A DNA stretch of 13,984 nt, taken from Bacteroidales bacterium UBA2716 (GTDB taxonomy: Bacteria > Bacteroidota > Bacteroidia > Bacteroidales > UBA932). Under the pieces are notes generated by a model. It was not told the origin of the DNA and made no database searches. It worked only from the letters and a program-made list of their open reading frames with translations. Shown piece by piece: positions 5,966 to 13,984 of the stretch (the stretch's first letter is position 1; the number at the start of each line of letters is the position of its first letter). The position numbers and the translations under genes were made by a program. The DNA is taken from assembly GCA_002354005.1 (NCBI GenBank), contig DEKS01000189.1:180-14163 (forward strand), read 5' to 3'.

Positions 5966-7747
5966 TTATTTCTTTAGCGGGTTGTAGTTGCGGCCGGCGG
6001 CCTCATAGCCGGAATTCTTGAAGAACTCCAGGAAATTCAGACGCAACGGGTGCACAAAGGCGCCCAGGGCGGCCATGGCAATGTTTAAGGTGTGGCCGAT
6101 GACCACGATGAGAACGAACGGGAGCCAGAGCGTAGGGTTGGAACCGTCCCCAAGGACCATAGCGCCAATGTTGTTGAAGGCCATGCCCAGCATGCTGCCG
6201 GCGAGGCCCAGCGCATACAGACGCAGGTAACTCAGAACATCACCCAGCAGGCCGGTGGCCGTGTTGTAGGTGTTCCACAGGCCCACGCCCACGTTGGCCA
6301 GTTTGTTGCGCTGCATGTCATTGAACACAAAGATACCCAGGGCACTCACGATGCCAAGGACAATCACTACCCATTTGGTAAGGTCTTTGTCCATGATGCC
6401 GGCAAACGCCAGGGCAGCCACAATGACACCGCCCACAATCAGGAGGGTCCAGCCCCAGGAGCCCAGGGCATTGATGAAGCCCTTGTTCTTGGTTTCCTGG
6501 TAGGTTTTTACGCACATGGCCAGGCACAGGTGTACCACACCCACAATGAGGGCCAGCACCATGGTGCCATCGTATCCGGCAATCTTGGCCGGAAGGAAGA
6601 TGCCTTTAATGGGTTCGAAGATGCTCCAGGTGCTGATGTCCATGGAGAAGAAGGTATGGAACAGGAAGCCGATGACGGTGGTGCCGATTCCCAGCAACAC
6701 CACCAGCGGCGCCATGTCCTTGAAGGAGTCCACCTTCTTCAGGAGCAGGCCCACCAGAATGAGGATGAGTCCGTAGCCGCAGTCTCCCATACAGAAGGCG
6801 AAGAACAGCAGGAAGAACACGCTGATGAACGGGGTGGGGTCGAATCCGTCATACGACGGGCGGCCGTACATGTCGGTCAGGGTTTCGAACTGCCTCACAA
6901 ACCAGTTGTTGCGGAAGCTGATGGGCGGGTTGTCTTCTACCACGGCGGCGTCCTTCAGGTAATAGACGCCGGTCTGGTCCAGGGCAGCCGTAACGGTATC
7001 GTCCTTTTCCGTAGGAGCATAGCCTACCAGCGTGACGATGGTGTCCTCTGCCGCGGGAACGGCGGCGGCGCCGGCCAGGTACAGGTCCAGTTTGGCGTAT
7101 AACCGGCTTCTCTTCTCTTCCAGTTCGGGGATGCGGTCTTTGGCACTGGCGATGCGTTTGAGTACCCTTTCGAAGTGGGCTTTTTTGTCCCGCAGTTCCT
7201 TTTCCTTTGACGCGATGTCCGTGGTGGGGGCGGGGACTTCTCCGGGAAGCGTATCCGGACCGGCTACCACAAACAGAATCTCGGATTTGGTATGGGCGAT
7301 TTCCTTGAGGGCATATTCCTGGGCCCATTCCGGTTTATACGCTTTGCTTGAGAGCTTGTGGAAATGCACGGGAACGCCGGCCTGGGCCAGTTCCTCAAGG
7401 ATTCCGTTGTCGAAATTACCCCATAGTCGAAGCTCGGACACTTCCTTTTCCAGTTGCTTGATTTCTACCGTGTCGTCGGAGTAGCGCATGAGCATACCGC
7501 CCGCGAGGCGAACGATATCCCCATCGATGAACTCCCGCTCCGTTCCTTCCGGAATATCGGCTTTCTGCAGCCCTTGGATAAGGCCGTCCAGAAGCTCGAT
7601 TTCCGCCTTGATGTTGTGGGAGGTGTCGTCAATGGGCTTTATACTGCGCGTGATATCCACCAGGCCCACCTCCTGCAGGCGCTCCAGCAGGTCTCCCTGT
7701 TCTCCATTCAGCAGAATAAAGGAGTATTTGGTCATGGGAGTAATCAT
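5966..7747 (-). CDS. atpI: V-type ATPase subunit I (stator membrane subunit, a-type)
   Basis: 593-residue equivalent of eukaryotic subunit a and E. hirae NtpI. The first 300 residues or so are the cytoplasmic arm, with coiled-coil stretches at about 95-120 and 178-220, which ties the peripheral stalk to the membrane. The rest is membrane: the typical MGDCGYGLILI (320-330) opens the domain, and about eight hydrophobic segments follow. The essential stator arginine is Arg509 in LSYLRLYALGLAG, matching the SYLRLWALSLAH motif of yeast Vph1, and it faces Glu125 of subunit K. The start at 7747 overlaps the atpD stop in an ATGA, which supports it over the internal Met at residue 5 and implies coupled translation. 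Length and motifs are normal for the family. Confidence 0.96.
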   Translation of the reverse strand: MITPMTKYSFILLNGEQGDLLERLQEVGLVDITRSIKPIDDTSHNIKAEIELLDGLIQGLQKADIPEGTEREFIDGDIVRLAGGMLMRYSDDTVEIKQLEKEVSELRLWGNFDNGILEELAQAGVPVHFHKLSSKAYKPEWAQEYALKEIAHTKSEILFVVAGPDTLPGEVPAPTTDIASKEKELRDKKAHFERVLKRIASAKDRIPELEEKRSRLYAKLDLYLAGAAAVPAAEDTIVTLVGYAPTEKDDTVTAALDQTGVYYLKDAAVVEDNPPISFRNNWFVRQFETLTDMYGRPSYDGFDPTPFISVFFLLFFAFCMGDCGYGLILILVGLLLKKVDSFKDMAPLVVLLGIGTTVIGFLFHTFFSMDISTWSIFEPIKGIFLPAKIAGYDGTMVLALIVGVVHLCLAMCVKTYQETKNKGFINALGSWGWTLLIVGGVIVAALAFAGIMDKDLTKWVVIVLGIVSALGIFVFNDMQRNKLANVGVGLWNTYNTATGLLGDVLSYLRLYALGLAGSMLGMAFNNIGAMVLGDGSNPTLWLPFVLIVVIGHTLNIAMAALGAFVHPLRLNFLEFFKNSGYEAAGRNYNPLKK

Positions 7748-8355
7748 ACTTGCTCTGAGGCCTCCTCTTCCTCTGCGTGACGGTTTTTAACAATTTTGGA
7801 AGATGCCTTGGACAGGTTCTCTTCGTCTTCCATGTAGCGTTTGATTTTGCGGATGGCTTCCCGGTAACCGGGGATTTGTACTTTCTCGTACAGGTTCACC
7901 TTCTGGGTGGTCTTTTTGCGCTGGTAGTCCAGGATGCGGGCCTTTTCCAGATATACTTCGCTCTCAATGCCCAGGCGGCTCAGTTCCTTGAGGATGGCCA
8001 CGCCGTCTGCGTACCAGGCAGGTTTGACAAAGGCATTGAAGGGCTTGATTTCGTAGTGAATTTCTCCCAGGGCGGGGGTTTTCACGCCCGCTACCTTTTT
8101 GGTGTACAGGTCCACATCCGTGATGGCAATCAGGCCCGGTTCGAATTCGTTCCACAGGGCCGCCAGGTAATCGTAACGCTGCAAGGCTTCTTCCAACTCA
8201 CTGAGTAAACGCTCGCTGTCTGCCTTGGCCTTGCGCACTTCCAGACGGAGGGCGCTCTCCTTGTTCTGAAGGGTAGGGAGAGCCCTCTGCCGGACTTTGA
8301 GCTGCTTGCCCATTTCCGTCAGCGAGGTTTTGTTGTATTGGAATTTGATGGCCAT
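7744..8355 (-). CDS. atpD: V-type ATPase subunit D (central rotor shaft)
   Basis: 203-residue, almost wholly helical protein whose N- and C-terminal helices form the antiparallel coiled coil that turns inside the A3B3 head. Family marks include the start KFQYNKTSL, the heptad-like region at about 10-75 (LKVRQRALPTLQNKESAL), and the C-terminal helix RRKxxQ-like stretch YQRKKTTQKVNLYEKVQIPGY (split here over about 143-163) before a conserved RKIKRYMEDEE. The middle domain (about 80-125) is the globular foot. The C-terminus is acidic (AEEEEASEQV). It overlaps the atpB stop by one base (TAATG) and the atpI start by four bases. Confidence 0.94.
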   Translation of the reverse strand: MAIKFQYNKTSLTEMGKQLKVRQRALPTLQNKESALRLEVRKAKADSERLLSELEEALQRYDYLAALWNEFEPGLIAITDVDLYTKKVAGVKTPALGEIHYEIKPFNAFVKPAWYADGVAILKELSRLGIESEVYLEKARILDYQRKKTTQKVNLYEKVQIPGYREAIRKIKRYMEDEENLSKASSKIVKNRHAEEEEASEQV

Positions 8356-9674
8356 TATTTAACCCAGTATTTGTCTACAAGTGCCTGTTTGATACCGGTT
8401 TCCGCCGGGCTGAAGTGCTTGGCGAACAGCTTCCAGGCGGTATCCAGCATTTCTGTGATGCCAATGTTAACGTCAATGGCCAGGAGCTCCCGGGCGTAGT
8501 CTTTGGCGTACGCCAGGCAGCGGTGGTCGTAGTCCGACAGGTCGAAGCCGTTCTCCAGTTTGGTTTTGGCGTTCTGGGCGTCGGCGTACAGACGGACGGA
8601 GGCGTTCATCACCTGCGAGTGGTCCTCGCGGGTCTTCTTGCCCTGCACCAGCTGTTTCAGACGGGACAGGCTGCGGAACGGGTCGATGATGACCTTGCCT
8701 GTATCGGAATCGGCACGCAGGAACAGCTGCCCTTCCGTGATGTAACCGGTGTTGTCCGGGATGGCGTGGGTGATGTCGCCGTCGTTCAGGGTGGTAACGG
8801 CAATGATGGTGATGGAGCCCTCCGTGGGCAGCTGTACGGCTTTCTCGTAAATCTTGGCCAGGTCGCTGTACAGGGAACCCGGCATGGAGTCCTTGGACGG
8901 GATTTGGTCCATACGGTTGCTCACGATGGAAAGGGCGTCGGCATACAGGGTCATGTCCGTCAGGAGCACCAGCACCTTCTCATTTTTGTCTACGGCGAAG
9001 TATTCCGCTGCGGTAAGGGCCATATCCGGCACCAGCAGGCGTTCCACCGGGGGATTCTCCGTGGTGTTGATAAAGCAGATAATCTTGTCCAGGGCGCCGG
9101 CGGCCTCAAACGAGTGCTTGAAGAACAGGTAGTCGTCGTTGGACAGGCCCATGCCGCCCAGGATAATCTTGTCTACATCCGCACGCAGGGCTACATCTGC
9201 CATCACCTGGTTGTACGGCTGGTCCGGGTCTGCGAAGAACGGAATCTTCTGGCCGGAAACCAGCGTGTTGTTAAGGTCGATGCCGGCAATGCCGGTAGGG
9301 ATGAGCTGCGAGGGCTGGCGACGCTTGTACGGGTTCACGGACGGACCGCCGATCTGGCGCTCCTCGCCGTCTATTTCCGGACCGCCGTCAATGGGGTGGC
9401 CGTAGGCGTCGAAGAAGCGGCCGCTGAGCTGCTCTGATACTTTCAGGGTAGGGGGCTCGCCCAGAAACACCACTTCCGCGTTGGTGGGGATGCCCTCCGT
9501 TCCGGAGAACACCTGCAGGGTGATGGTGTCCCCTTTGATGCGCACCACCTGGGCCAGACGACCGTCCACCACGGCCAGTTCGTCGTTGGAAACGCCCTTG
9601 GCCTTAAGCGAAACGGTGGCCTTGGTAATGCCTTCAAGCTTGGTATATACTCTTTGATATGCTTTTGTTGCCAT
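8355..9674 (-). CDS. atpB: V-type ATPase subunit B (non-catalytic head subunit)
   Basis: 439-residue B subunit that alternates with A in the head ring. Order: beta-barrel (1-75), nucleotide-binding-like domain (about 76-350), helical C-terminus. As expected for B there is no working P-loop; the matching stretch reads IPFFADPDQPYNQ (144-156), further from the usual SGAGLPHNE than in many B subunits. The DMTLYADALSIVSNRMDQIPS region (240-260) matches the family's DMTNYADALREIS segment. The arginine finger that reaches the A-subunit active site is Arg338 in DPFRSLSRLK. Starts two bases after the atpA stop and overlaps atpD by one base. Not an F-type beta subunit: it lacks the Walker A motif and sits between V-type A and D. 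Confidence 0.96.
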   Translation of the reverse strand: MATKAYQRVYTKLEGITKATVSLKAKGVSNDELAVVDGRLAQVVRIKGDTITLQVFSGTEGIPTNAEVVFLGEPPTLKVSEQLSGRFFDAYGHPIDGGPEIDGEERQIGGPSVNPYKRRQPSQLIPTGIAGIDLNNTLVSGQKIPFFADPDQPYNQVMADVALRADVDKIILGGMGLSNDDYLFFKHSFEAAGALDKIICFINTTENPPVERLLVPDMALTAAEYFAVDKNEKVLVLLTDMTLYADALSIVSNRMDQIPSKDSMPGSLYSDLAKIYEKAVQLPTEGSITIIAVTTLNDGDITHAIPDNTGYITEGQLFLRADSDTGKVIIDPFRSLSRLKQLVQGKKTREDHSQVMNASVRLYADAQNAKTKLENGFDLSDYDHRCLAYAKDYARELLAIDVNIGITEMLDTAWKLFAKHFSPAETGIKQALVDKYWVK

Positions 9675-9676
9675 AG

Positions 9677-11419
9677 CTATGCAATCATTTTCTTAACGGA
9701 TTCATTGTAGGCCCAGAACTGCTCGCTTTCGTAGGCGGAATAGTTCATCTGACGGAGCTCGTTGATGAGGCGTTTGAAGAAGTCGCGGCATTTCTCGAAG
9801 TCTTCGAACTCGAACTCCTTGTTGCAGATGTCCAGGATGAGGTCCAGCATGAAGCGCTGGCGCTCCAGCGGACACAGGGCGTCGATGGCATCGAAGGCGT
9901 CCTGCTGCAGGATTACAAAGTCCACCAGCTCGCTCTTCCAGAAGTTGATGTGGTAGCTCATGGGAACGCCGTCGTCGCCCAGGATGTTGATTTGCTCGCT
10001 GGCCTCTTTGCCGCGGCGGATGATGTTCTTGGCCGACAGCACTTTGTCCACCCAGCCTTTTTCTATGGTCTCGTCCAGGAAGTCGCGGATTTCAGGGTAG
10101 TCCAGGTACTTGGAATAGGAATCCAGCGGTCCTACGGCCGGATAGCGCTTTTGGTCTGCGCGGTTTTGCTCCAGGGCATAGAAGCAGCGGGCCGCCTTCT
10201 TGGTGCTCTCCGTGACGGGCTCCTTGAGGTTACCGCCGGCAGGGGATACCGTGCCGATAAAGGTGACGGCGCCGGTCTGTCCGTTGTTCAGGATCACCAT
10301 GCCCGCGCGGGCGTAGAAGTTGGAGATGATGGCGGAAAGGTCCACCGGGAAAGCATCGGCGCCGGGCAGTTCTTCCATACGGTTACTCATTTCACGGAGG
10401 GCTTGTGCCCAGCGGGAGGTGGAGTCGGCCAGGAGGAGGCACTTCAGGCCCATGGCGCGGTAATACTCGCACAGGGTCATGGCGGTGTATACGGACGCCT
10501 CACGGGCGGCCACCGGCATGTTGGAGGTATTGCAGATGATGGTGGTGCGCTCCATCAGGTGACGGCCGGTATGCGGGTCGATGAGCTCCGGGAACTCGGT
10601 GAAGATTTCCACCACCTCGTTGGCACGCTCACCGCAGGCGGCCATCACAATGACGTCGGCGTCGCCCTGCTTGGCAATGGCGTGCTGCAGCACGGTTTTA
10701 CCGCAGCCGAAGGGACCGGGAATAAAGCCCGTACCGCCTTCTGCGATGGGATTCATGGTGTCTATCACGCGCACGCCCGTTTCCATGATGCGGCTGGGAC
10801 GCGGTTTTTCCTTATAGCCCTTGATGGCTACCTTCACGGGCCATTTCTGGGTCATGGTGACCTTCACGTCTTCTCCATCCTCGTTGGTCAGGACGGCAAT
10901 GACCGTGTCAATGGTGTATTCGCCTGCTTCCTTGACGGATTTCACGGTGTAGGTTCCCTTGAAGGAGAACGGAACCATGATTTTGTGGGGCAGCCAGCCT
11001 TCCTTTACCTCTCCCAGCCAGTCTGCGGCTTCCACTTTGTCGCCGGGTTTGGCGAGCGGAGTGAACGCCCACAGTTTCTTGTGGTCCAGGGGGGCAGTGT
11101 ACTCACCGCGCTGGAGGAAGACGTTTTCCATAGTGGCCAGGTTGTTCTGCAGGCCGTCGTATACGCTGGAAAGCAGGCCGGGACCCAGCTCCACTTCCAG
11201 CATGCGGCCCTCGAATTCTACGGCGTCCCCGCCCTTGAGGCCGCGGGTGCTCTCGAACACCTGCACGGAGGCGTTTTCTCCGTTTACCTTGATGACCTCT
11301 GCCATCAGCCTGACGCCTTGCGCCGTGATGTAGCAGATTTCATTTTCTGCAACGGGACCGTCTACCTTCACCGTAACGAGGTTACTTACGATACCGGTTA
11401 CAATTCCTTTTGTTTTCAT
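9677..11419 (-). CDS. atpA: V-type ATPase catalytic subunit A
   Basis: 580-residue catalytic subunit that hydrolyses or makes ATP in the A3B3 head. Order: beta-barrel (1-70), the A-specific bulge domain (about 110-190, WAFTPLAKPGDKVE to about KWPVKV), nucleotide domain, helical C-terminus. The P-loop is GPFGCGKT (235-242), the catalytic Glu is 264 in ACGERANE, and the Walker B Asp is 332 in LLLADSTSRWAQALREMSNRMEE. The P-loop carries Cys239 as in eukaryotic V-ATPases, and a second Cys516 (DALCPLER) falls near the yeast Cys532 position; together these match the redox-sensitive pair known there. Starts 13 bases after the DUF2764 gene. Length is that of prokaryotic A subunits (about 580-600). 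Confidence 0.97.
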   Translation of the reverse strand: MKTKGIVTGIVSNLVTVKVDGPVAENEICYITAQGVRLMAEVIKVNGENASVQVFESTRGLKGGDAVEFEGRMLEVELGPGLLSSVYDGLQNNLATMENVFLQRGEYTAPLDHKKLWAFTPLAKPGDKVEAADWLGEVKEGWLPHKIMVPFSFKGTYTVKSVKEAGEYTIDTVIAVLTNEDGEDVKVTMTQKWPVKVAIKGYKEKPRPSRIMETGVRVIDTMNPIAEGGTGFIPGPFGCGKTVLQHAIAKQGDADVIVMAACGERANEVVEIFTEFPELIDPHTGRHLMERTTIICNTSNMPVAAREASVYTAMTLCEYYRAMGLKCLLLADSTSRWAQALREMSNRMEELPGADAFPVDLSAIISNFYARAGMVILNNGQTGAVTFIGTVSPAGGNLKEPVTESTKKAARCFYALEQNRADQKRYPAVGPLDSYSKYLDYPEIRDFLDETIEKGWVDKVLSAKNIIRRGKEASEQINILGDDGVPMSYHINFWKSELVDFVILQQDAFDAIDALCPLERQRFMLDLILDICNKEFEFEDFEKCRDFFKRLINELRQMNYSAYESEQFWAYNESVKKMIA

Positions 11420-11432
11420 ATATGGTTGCTTG

Positions 11433-12077
11433 TTATTCTGTGTATTTTACCCCTTTGAACGTGCCGCGGACCTCGCTCACCAGCTGGCGGAACAATTCCC
11501 GGCCTTTTTCCTGGTCCAGGGCCAGCCAGCGGTTCACGATGTGCAGTTTGGCTACATAGGCCAGCACCGCGGTAAGGTCAAAGTAGTGAAATGTTTCCAG
11601 GCTGCTGATTTTATCCCAGGTGACCTCGTCCAGGGCCTGTTCCCGGTCCAGCAGGCTGCTTGCGGCAAGGGCCGATTCCACCTTGGCGGCTTCTTCGAAC
11701 TCGCCGCCGGTGAAGCGGTAGCCGTCAATGTCCAGGCCCGTGTCCTCTTCCGATCCTTTGCCGGTAACAAGGTCCATCTCGTCCGGCCGACCCAGCTCCC
11801 GGTTCAGGTAGCGCACCTTGGCGTTACGCAGGTTAAGGTCGAAGCGGAAGTACTCCCGCACGAAGCGCAGCGGATGCGCCAGCGCCTGGGCGTAGAAGTC
11901 CGGCCCCAGCACATGGGCGTCGAACCCGCTGAGGAGGAAGTCCATGACGGCGGCGTCTTTTTCCGAGAGGTTTTCCCGGATTTGCTCCAGGGTGCTTTGG
12001 AAGCCTTGCCCGTCTTCGTACTTGAAATCGGCCGTGAGATAGGGAAGGGAGGAGATGATGTACTCGAAATTACTCAT
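11433..12077 (-). CDS. DUF2764-family protein of the V-type ATPase operon
   Basis: 214-residue, probably soluble and mostly helical protein with no signal peptide or membrane segment. I place it in the DUF2764 family from its position and its style of opening (NFEYIISSLPYLTADFKYED). Residues 90-115 read RFVREYFRFDLNLRNAKVRYLNRELGRP, the most family-like stretch. It lies between atpE and atpA, as does an uncharacterised gene in spirochaete and chlamydial V-ATPase operons. No gene for subunit C is present, so a role as the C-like link between rotor shaft and ring is plausible, but this is inference from gene order. It starts three bases after atpE and ends 13 before atpA. No catalytic motif seen. 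Confidence 0.85.
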   Translation of the reverse strand: MSNFEYIISSLPYLTADFKYEDGQGFQSTLEQIRENLSEKDAAVMDFLLSGFDAHVLGPDFYAQALAHPLRFVREYFRFDLNLRNAKVRYLNRELGRPDEMDLVTGKGSEEDTGLDIDGYRFTGGEFEEAAKVESALAASSLLDREQALDEVTWDKISSLETFHYFDLTAVLAYVAKLHIVNRWLALDQEKGRELFRQLVSEVRGTFKGVKYTE

Positions 12078-12080
12078 TTC

Positions 12081-12683
12081 CTAGCCAAAAAGGATTTCCT
12101 TGGTGGTGGGACGGAGATAGTCGCCGATGAGTTCCTGGAAGCTCTCATCCGTAAGGGAGATGAAATAGCTGCCGTCTTTGGGGCCAATCTTGAAGCCGCC
12201 GTTGATTTTCTTGGCGAAAGAGGCTTCCACGCCCTTGCCAAGGGCTTTGGTGAGTTCGTTTTTCACGAAGGGCTCCAGCTCTTTCTGCAGTTTTTCCGGC
12301 AGAACCAGGGCAAGGTCCGTGCTTTCCTGGGCGCTGAAATTCTTGGCTACGGCCTCGATGATGCCTTTGAGGAAGTCTGCGCTGGACAGGGCCTCTTTTA
12401 CAGGGGCGTCCACCGCTTTGGCTACAATCAGGTTCTCGATGCCGGCACGGGTGGCCTGCAGGGCCTGGATGGAGGCCATTTTTACGTCTCCTTCCAGTTT
12501 GATTTTGTAGTCCTGGGCTTCTTTTTGTGCCTGAGAGAGAATGGCTTGAGCCTCTTCCTGGGCTTTTTTTACAATGGCAGCGGCTTCTGCCCGGGCTTTT
12601 GCCAGAATGGCCTCGCCCTCTTCTTTTCCTTTTGAAAGACCCTCGTTGTACAGTTTTTGGGTCAGTTCCTGGAGTTTGTCCAT
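12081..12683 (-). CDS. atpE: V-type ATPase subunit E (peripheral stalk)
   Basis: 200-residue stalk protein. The first 75 or so residues form a long charged, Ala-rich helix (KEEGEAILAKARAEAAAIV and onward) that would make the stalk coiled coil. The C-terminal half (about 80-200) is the globular domain that grips the top of the A-B head, ending in GSYFISLTDESFQELIGDYL (about 171-190) and a short tail. It is the first gene of the operon, 31 bases or so downstream of a clear promoter. In other V-ATPases E pairs with subunit G; no G gene is seen here, so E may pair with itself or with a gene elsewhere. Confidence 0.93.
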   Translation of the reverse strand: MDKLQELTQKLYNEGLSKGKEEGEAILAKARAEAAAIVKKAQEEAQAILSQAQKEAQDYKIKLEGDVKMASIQALQATRAGIENLIVAKAVDAPVKEALSSADFLKGIIEAVAKNFSAQESTDLALVLPEKLQKELEPFVKNELTKALGKGVEASFAKKINGGFKIGPKDGSYFISLTDESFQELIGDYLRPTTKEILFG

Positions 12684-12713
12684 ATTTGTTTAGTTAGTGT
12701 TTTCTATGTCCTA

Positions 12714-12745
12714 CAAATATACACAATCCCCTCTAGAAAACCAAA
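12714..12745 (-). promoter_or_regulatory. Promoter of the V-type ATPase operon (-33 TTTG, -7 TATATTTG)
   Basis: On the minus strand, TTTG (12742-12745) is followed after 20 bases by TATATTTG (12714-12721), matching the Bacteroidota sigma-ABfr pattern TTTG-N19-21-TAnnTTTG fully. The predicted start site gives a leader of roughly 20-25 bases before the atpE start at 12683. It fills the short gap after the upstream barrel gene, whose stop is at 12750. Confidence 0.8.
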
Positions 12746-12749
12746 TTTG

Positions 12750-13984
12750 CTAAAACAGATACGTACTGGAAGTACTCACCGTCCACGTCCCCACCTGCGG
12801 GTCCAGACCGCGTCCCACGTCAAAGGACATCACAAAATTGGTGTTCATCTGGATTTTTCCGCCAATGCCGAAAGACAGCATAATAGGGAGCTTTTTATCT
12901 TGATACAGAGGAATATCCGGGTACGGCGAGACTGCAGCCTTTTGCTCTTCCAGGCGGTATGTGCGCGTGATGCCGCAAATGTCCATGAAGGGGTTGAGCA
13001 CCATGTCGAAGTGCTGGTTGAACAGATTGAATTTGAAGGGCGTTACGCGGAACTCGATGTTGGCCCAGGCATAGCCTGCGGCGGCCACGCGGTTGTTGAT
13101 GATGCCGCGGACGGTGGTGCGGCTGCCCAGTCCGTCCATTTCCTCGTAGGGGTAAAAGCTGCTAGCCATCTCGTTGAGGGCGTAGTAGGGGATTTCGCCC
13201 CACAGCTGGTGCTGGAAGCCCAGGTGATAGGCAAAGACCCATCGGCCCGGGAAGATGGTCACGTAGTGGCGGAAATGTGCCACCAGCTGCCCGTAGTTGT
13301 ATTTCCACCGGCTCAGGTCCGTGTTGGCCGTAAGGTAGAGCTCTGCGAAGATGCCCTTGCCCGGCGAGGCTTCGACGTCCCGGGTGTCGTACACCACGCC
13401 GCCTTTGAACTCCAGCGAGGTGCCGCCTTTGAATTCATCGGCCCGGATGAGCCCTACGTCCCGATAGGTCAGGAGCAGGCTCCTGCCGCTGTCGTAGCGT
13501 TCCAGGTCGATATCGTCATGGATGACATGCCGGACCACCAGCCCGCCCATCCAGTCCAGATTGCCGACAATGCTCCCCATGGCCGTTGCGGTGGCGCGGA
13601 AAAAGCGACGATGAAGGGTGTACCAGGCTGTCCGGGTGTCCACGTTGGCATCCAGCTCCGGCAGGTAGGGGGAGGCGATGCCGTTGAAGCCGTAGAATTT
13701 GTGCACCATGGCGTCGCGGTAGGTGAGCGTGCCGTTCAGGCGGACGCCCGGAATGAGGGTGGGGCTGTCCCCGTAGGCATGGAAATACCAGGAGCCTTTG
13801 GTGGCATAGGCGCCGGCAAAGCCCAGGTGATGCAGGAAATTGGGATAGGCGCTGCCGTCCCCGTAATAGTAGAAGTCCGAGAAAAGGCCCAGGCCCAGGC
13901 CGGTGTCCGTGCTGTATCCGATATTGGGCAGGGGCGTGAACTTCCAGCCGGTCTTGGGCTTTTGCTCCTGCTCCTGTTCCTGCT
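12750..13984 (-). CDS. Omp85/BamA-like outer-membrane beta-barrel protein (5' end outside the window)
   Basis: About 410 codons are visible and the frame stays open to the window edge, so the Met at 13709 is internal. Reading in from the edge, a Gln-Glu alternating linker (QEQEQEQKPK) leads to TGWKFTPLPNIGYSTDTGLG, the usual opening of a Bacteroidota Omp85-type barrel after its N-terminal domain. Alternating strands with aromatic girdles follow, such as LEFKGGVVYDTRDVEASPGK, a typical Omp85 turn. The protein ends STSSTYLF with a C-terminal Phe, the usual signal for BAM-assembled barrels. It probably inserts or transports proteins or lipids, or is a barrel fused to an upstream domain not seen here. 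It is separate from the ATPase operon, which has its own promoter just after this stop. No terminator is evident. Confidence 0.85.
   Translation of the reverse strand, partial: QEQEQEQKPKTGWKFTPLPNIGYSTDTGLGLGLFSDFYYYGDGSAYPNFLHHLGFAGAYATKGSWYFHAYGDSPTLIPGVRLNGTLTYRDAMVHKFYGFNGIASPYLPELDANVDTRTAWYTLHRRFFRATATAMGSIVGNLDWMGGLVVRHVIHDDIDLERYDSGRSLLLTYRDVGLIRADEFKGGTSLEFKGGVVYDTRDVEASPGKGIFAELYLTANTDLSRWKYNYGQLVAHFRHYVTIFPGRWVFAYHLGFQHQLWGEIPYYALNEMASSFYPYEEMDGLGSRTTVRGIINNRVAAAGYAWANIEFRVTPFKFNLFNQHFDMVLNPFMDICGITRTYRLEEQKAAVSPYPDIPLYQDKKLPIMLSFGIGGKIQMNTNFVMSFDVGRGLDPQVGTWTVSTSSTYLF

Noticed and set aside
9950..11458. Long open frame (502 codons) antisense to atpA
   Set aside because: It lies wholly over atpA on the other strand; its peptide has no recognisable family features and is explained by GC-rich codon third positions. 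atpA has full catalytic motifs.
11430..12635. Long open frame (401 codons) antisense to atpE and the DUF2764 gene
   Set aside because: It runs across two genuine genes and their junction on the opposite strand; composition looks like a mirror of the Ala/Glu-rich coiled coil.
13960..13984. Short tandem repeat (tgctcc-like) at the window end as a CRISPR or regulatory repeat
   Set aside because: It is in frame and encodes a Gln-Glu linker before the barrel; units are short and there are no spacers.
1..13984. tRNA, rRNA, CRISPR array, riboswitch or phage genes
   Set aside because: None seen; coding density is high and the few intergenic gaps are under 150 bases and explained by promoters and a terminator.

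Overview
The window looks like chromosomal DNA of a fairly GC-rich member of the Bacteroidales (phylum Bacteroidota), probably anaerobic. The reasons are: Bacteroidota-type promoter boxes (TTTG, a 20-base spacer, TATATTTG); no Shine-Dalgarno sites at starts; a large YidC with a Lys where E. coli has Arg366; a V-type ATPase operon in the order E-DUF2764-A-B-D-I-K; secreted C11 and S37 peptidases; and an Omp85-like outer-membrane barrel. Genus cannot be fixed from this sequence.

Layout. Positions 1-1697 (+) hold the 3' part of yidC. It is followed with no gap by a yggS-family PLP-binding protein gene (1698-2492, +). These meet, tail to tail and sharing 4 bases, a two-gene minus-strand unit made of a C11 (clostripain-type) lipoprotein peptidase (3851-5386) and an S37-type serine peptidase (2489-3832). 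A short intergenic region (5387-5526) carries the promoter of the peptidase unit and a strong intrinsic terminator for the next operon. Positions 5527-12683 (-) are a complete seven-gene V-type ATPase operon, transcribed E, DUF2764 protein, A, B, D, I, K, with a well-formed promoter at 12714-12745. From 12750 to the window end (-) is the 3' part of an Omp85/BamA-like barrel gene.

How the genes work together. The ATPase genes encode a compact rotary ion pump or synthase: A3B3 head, D rotor shaft, E stalk, I stator membrane subunit and K ring. No C, F or G genes are present, and the DUF2764 protein sits where an extra subunit would be expected. The K subunit keeps every residue of the Na+ site known from Enterococcus hirae NtpK, so sodium coupling is predicted. 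The two peptidases are both exported and probably co-transcribed. YidC inserts membrane proteins, and YggS is a PLP-homeostasis protein.

The most unusual item is a 147-bp palindromic element (2104-2250) inserted in frame into yggS. It has perfect 20-bp terminal inverted repeats and an inner hairpin. It adds 49 codons without breaking the reading frame, and its removal would restore a normal-length YggS. It looks like a small non-autonomous mobile element that is tolerated inside a protein, comparable in concept to the Rickettsia palindromic elements.
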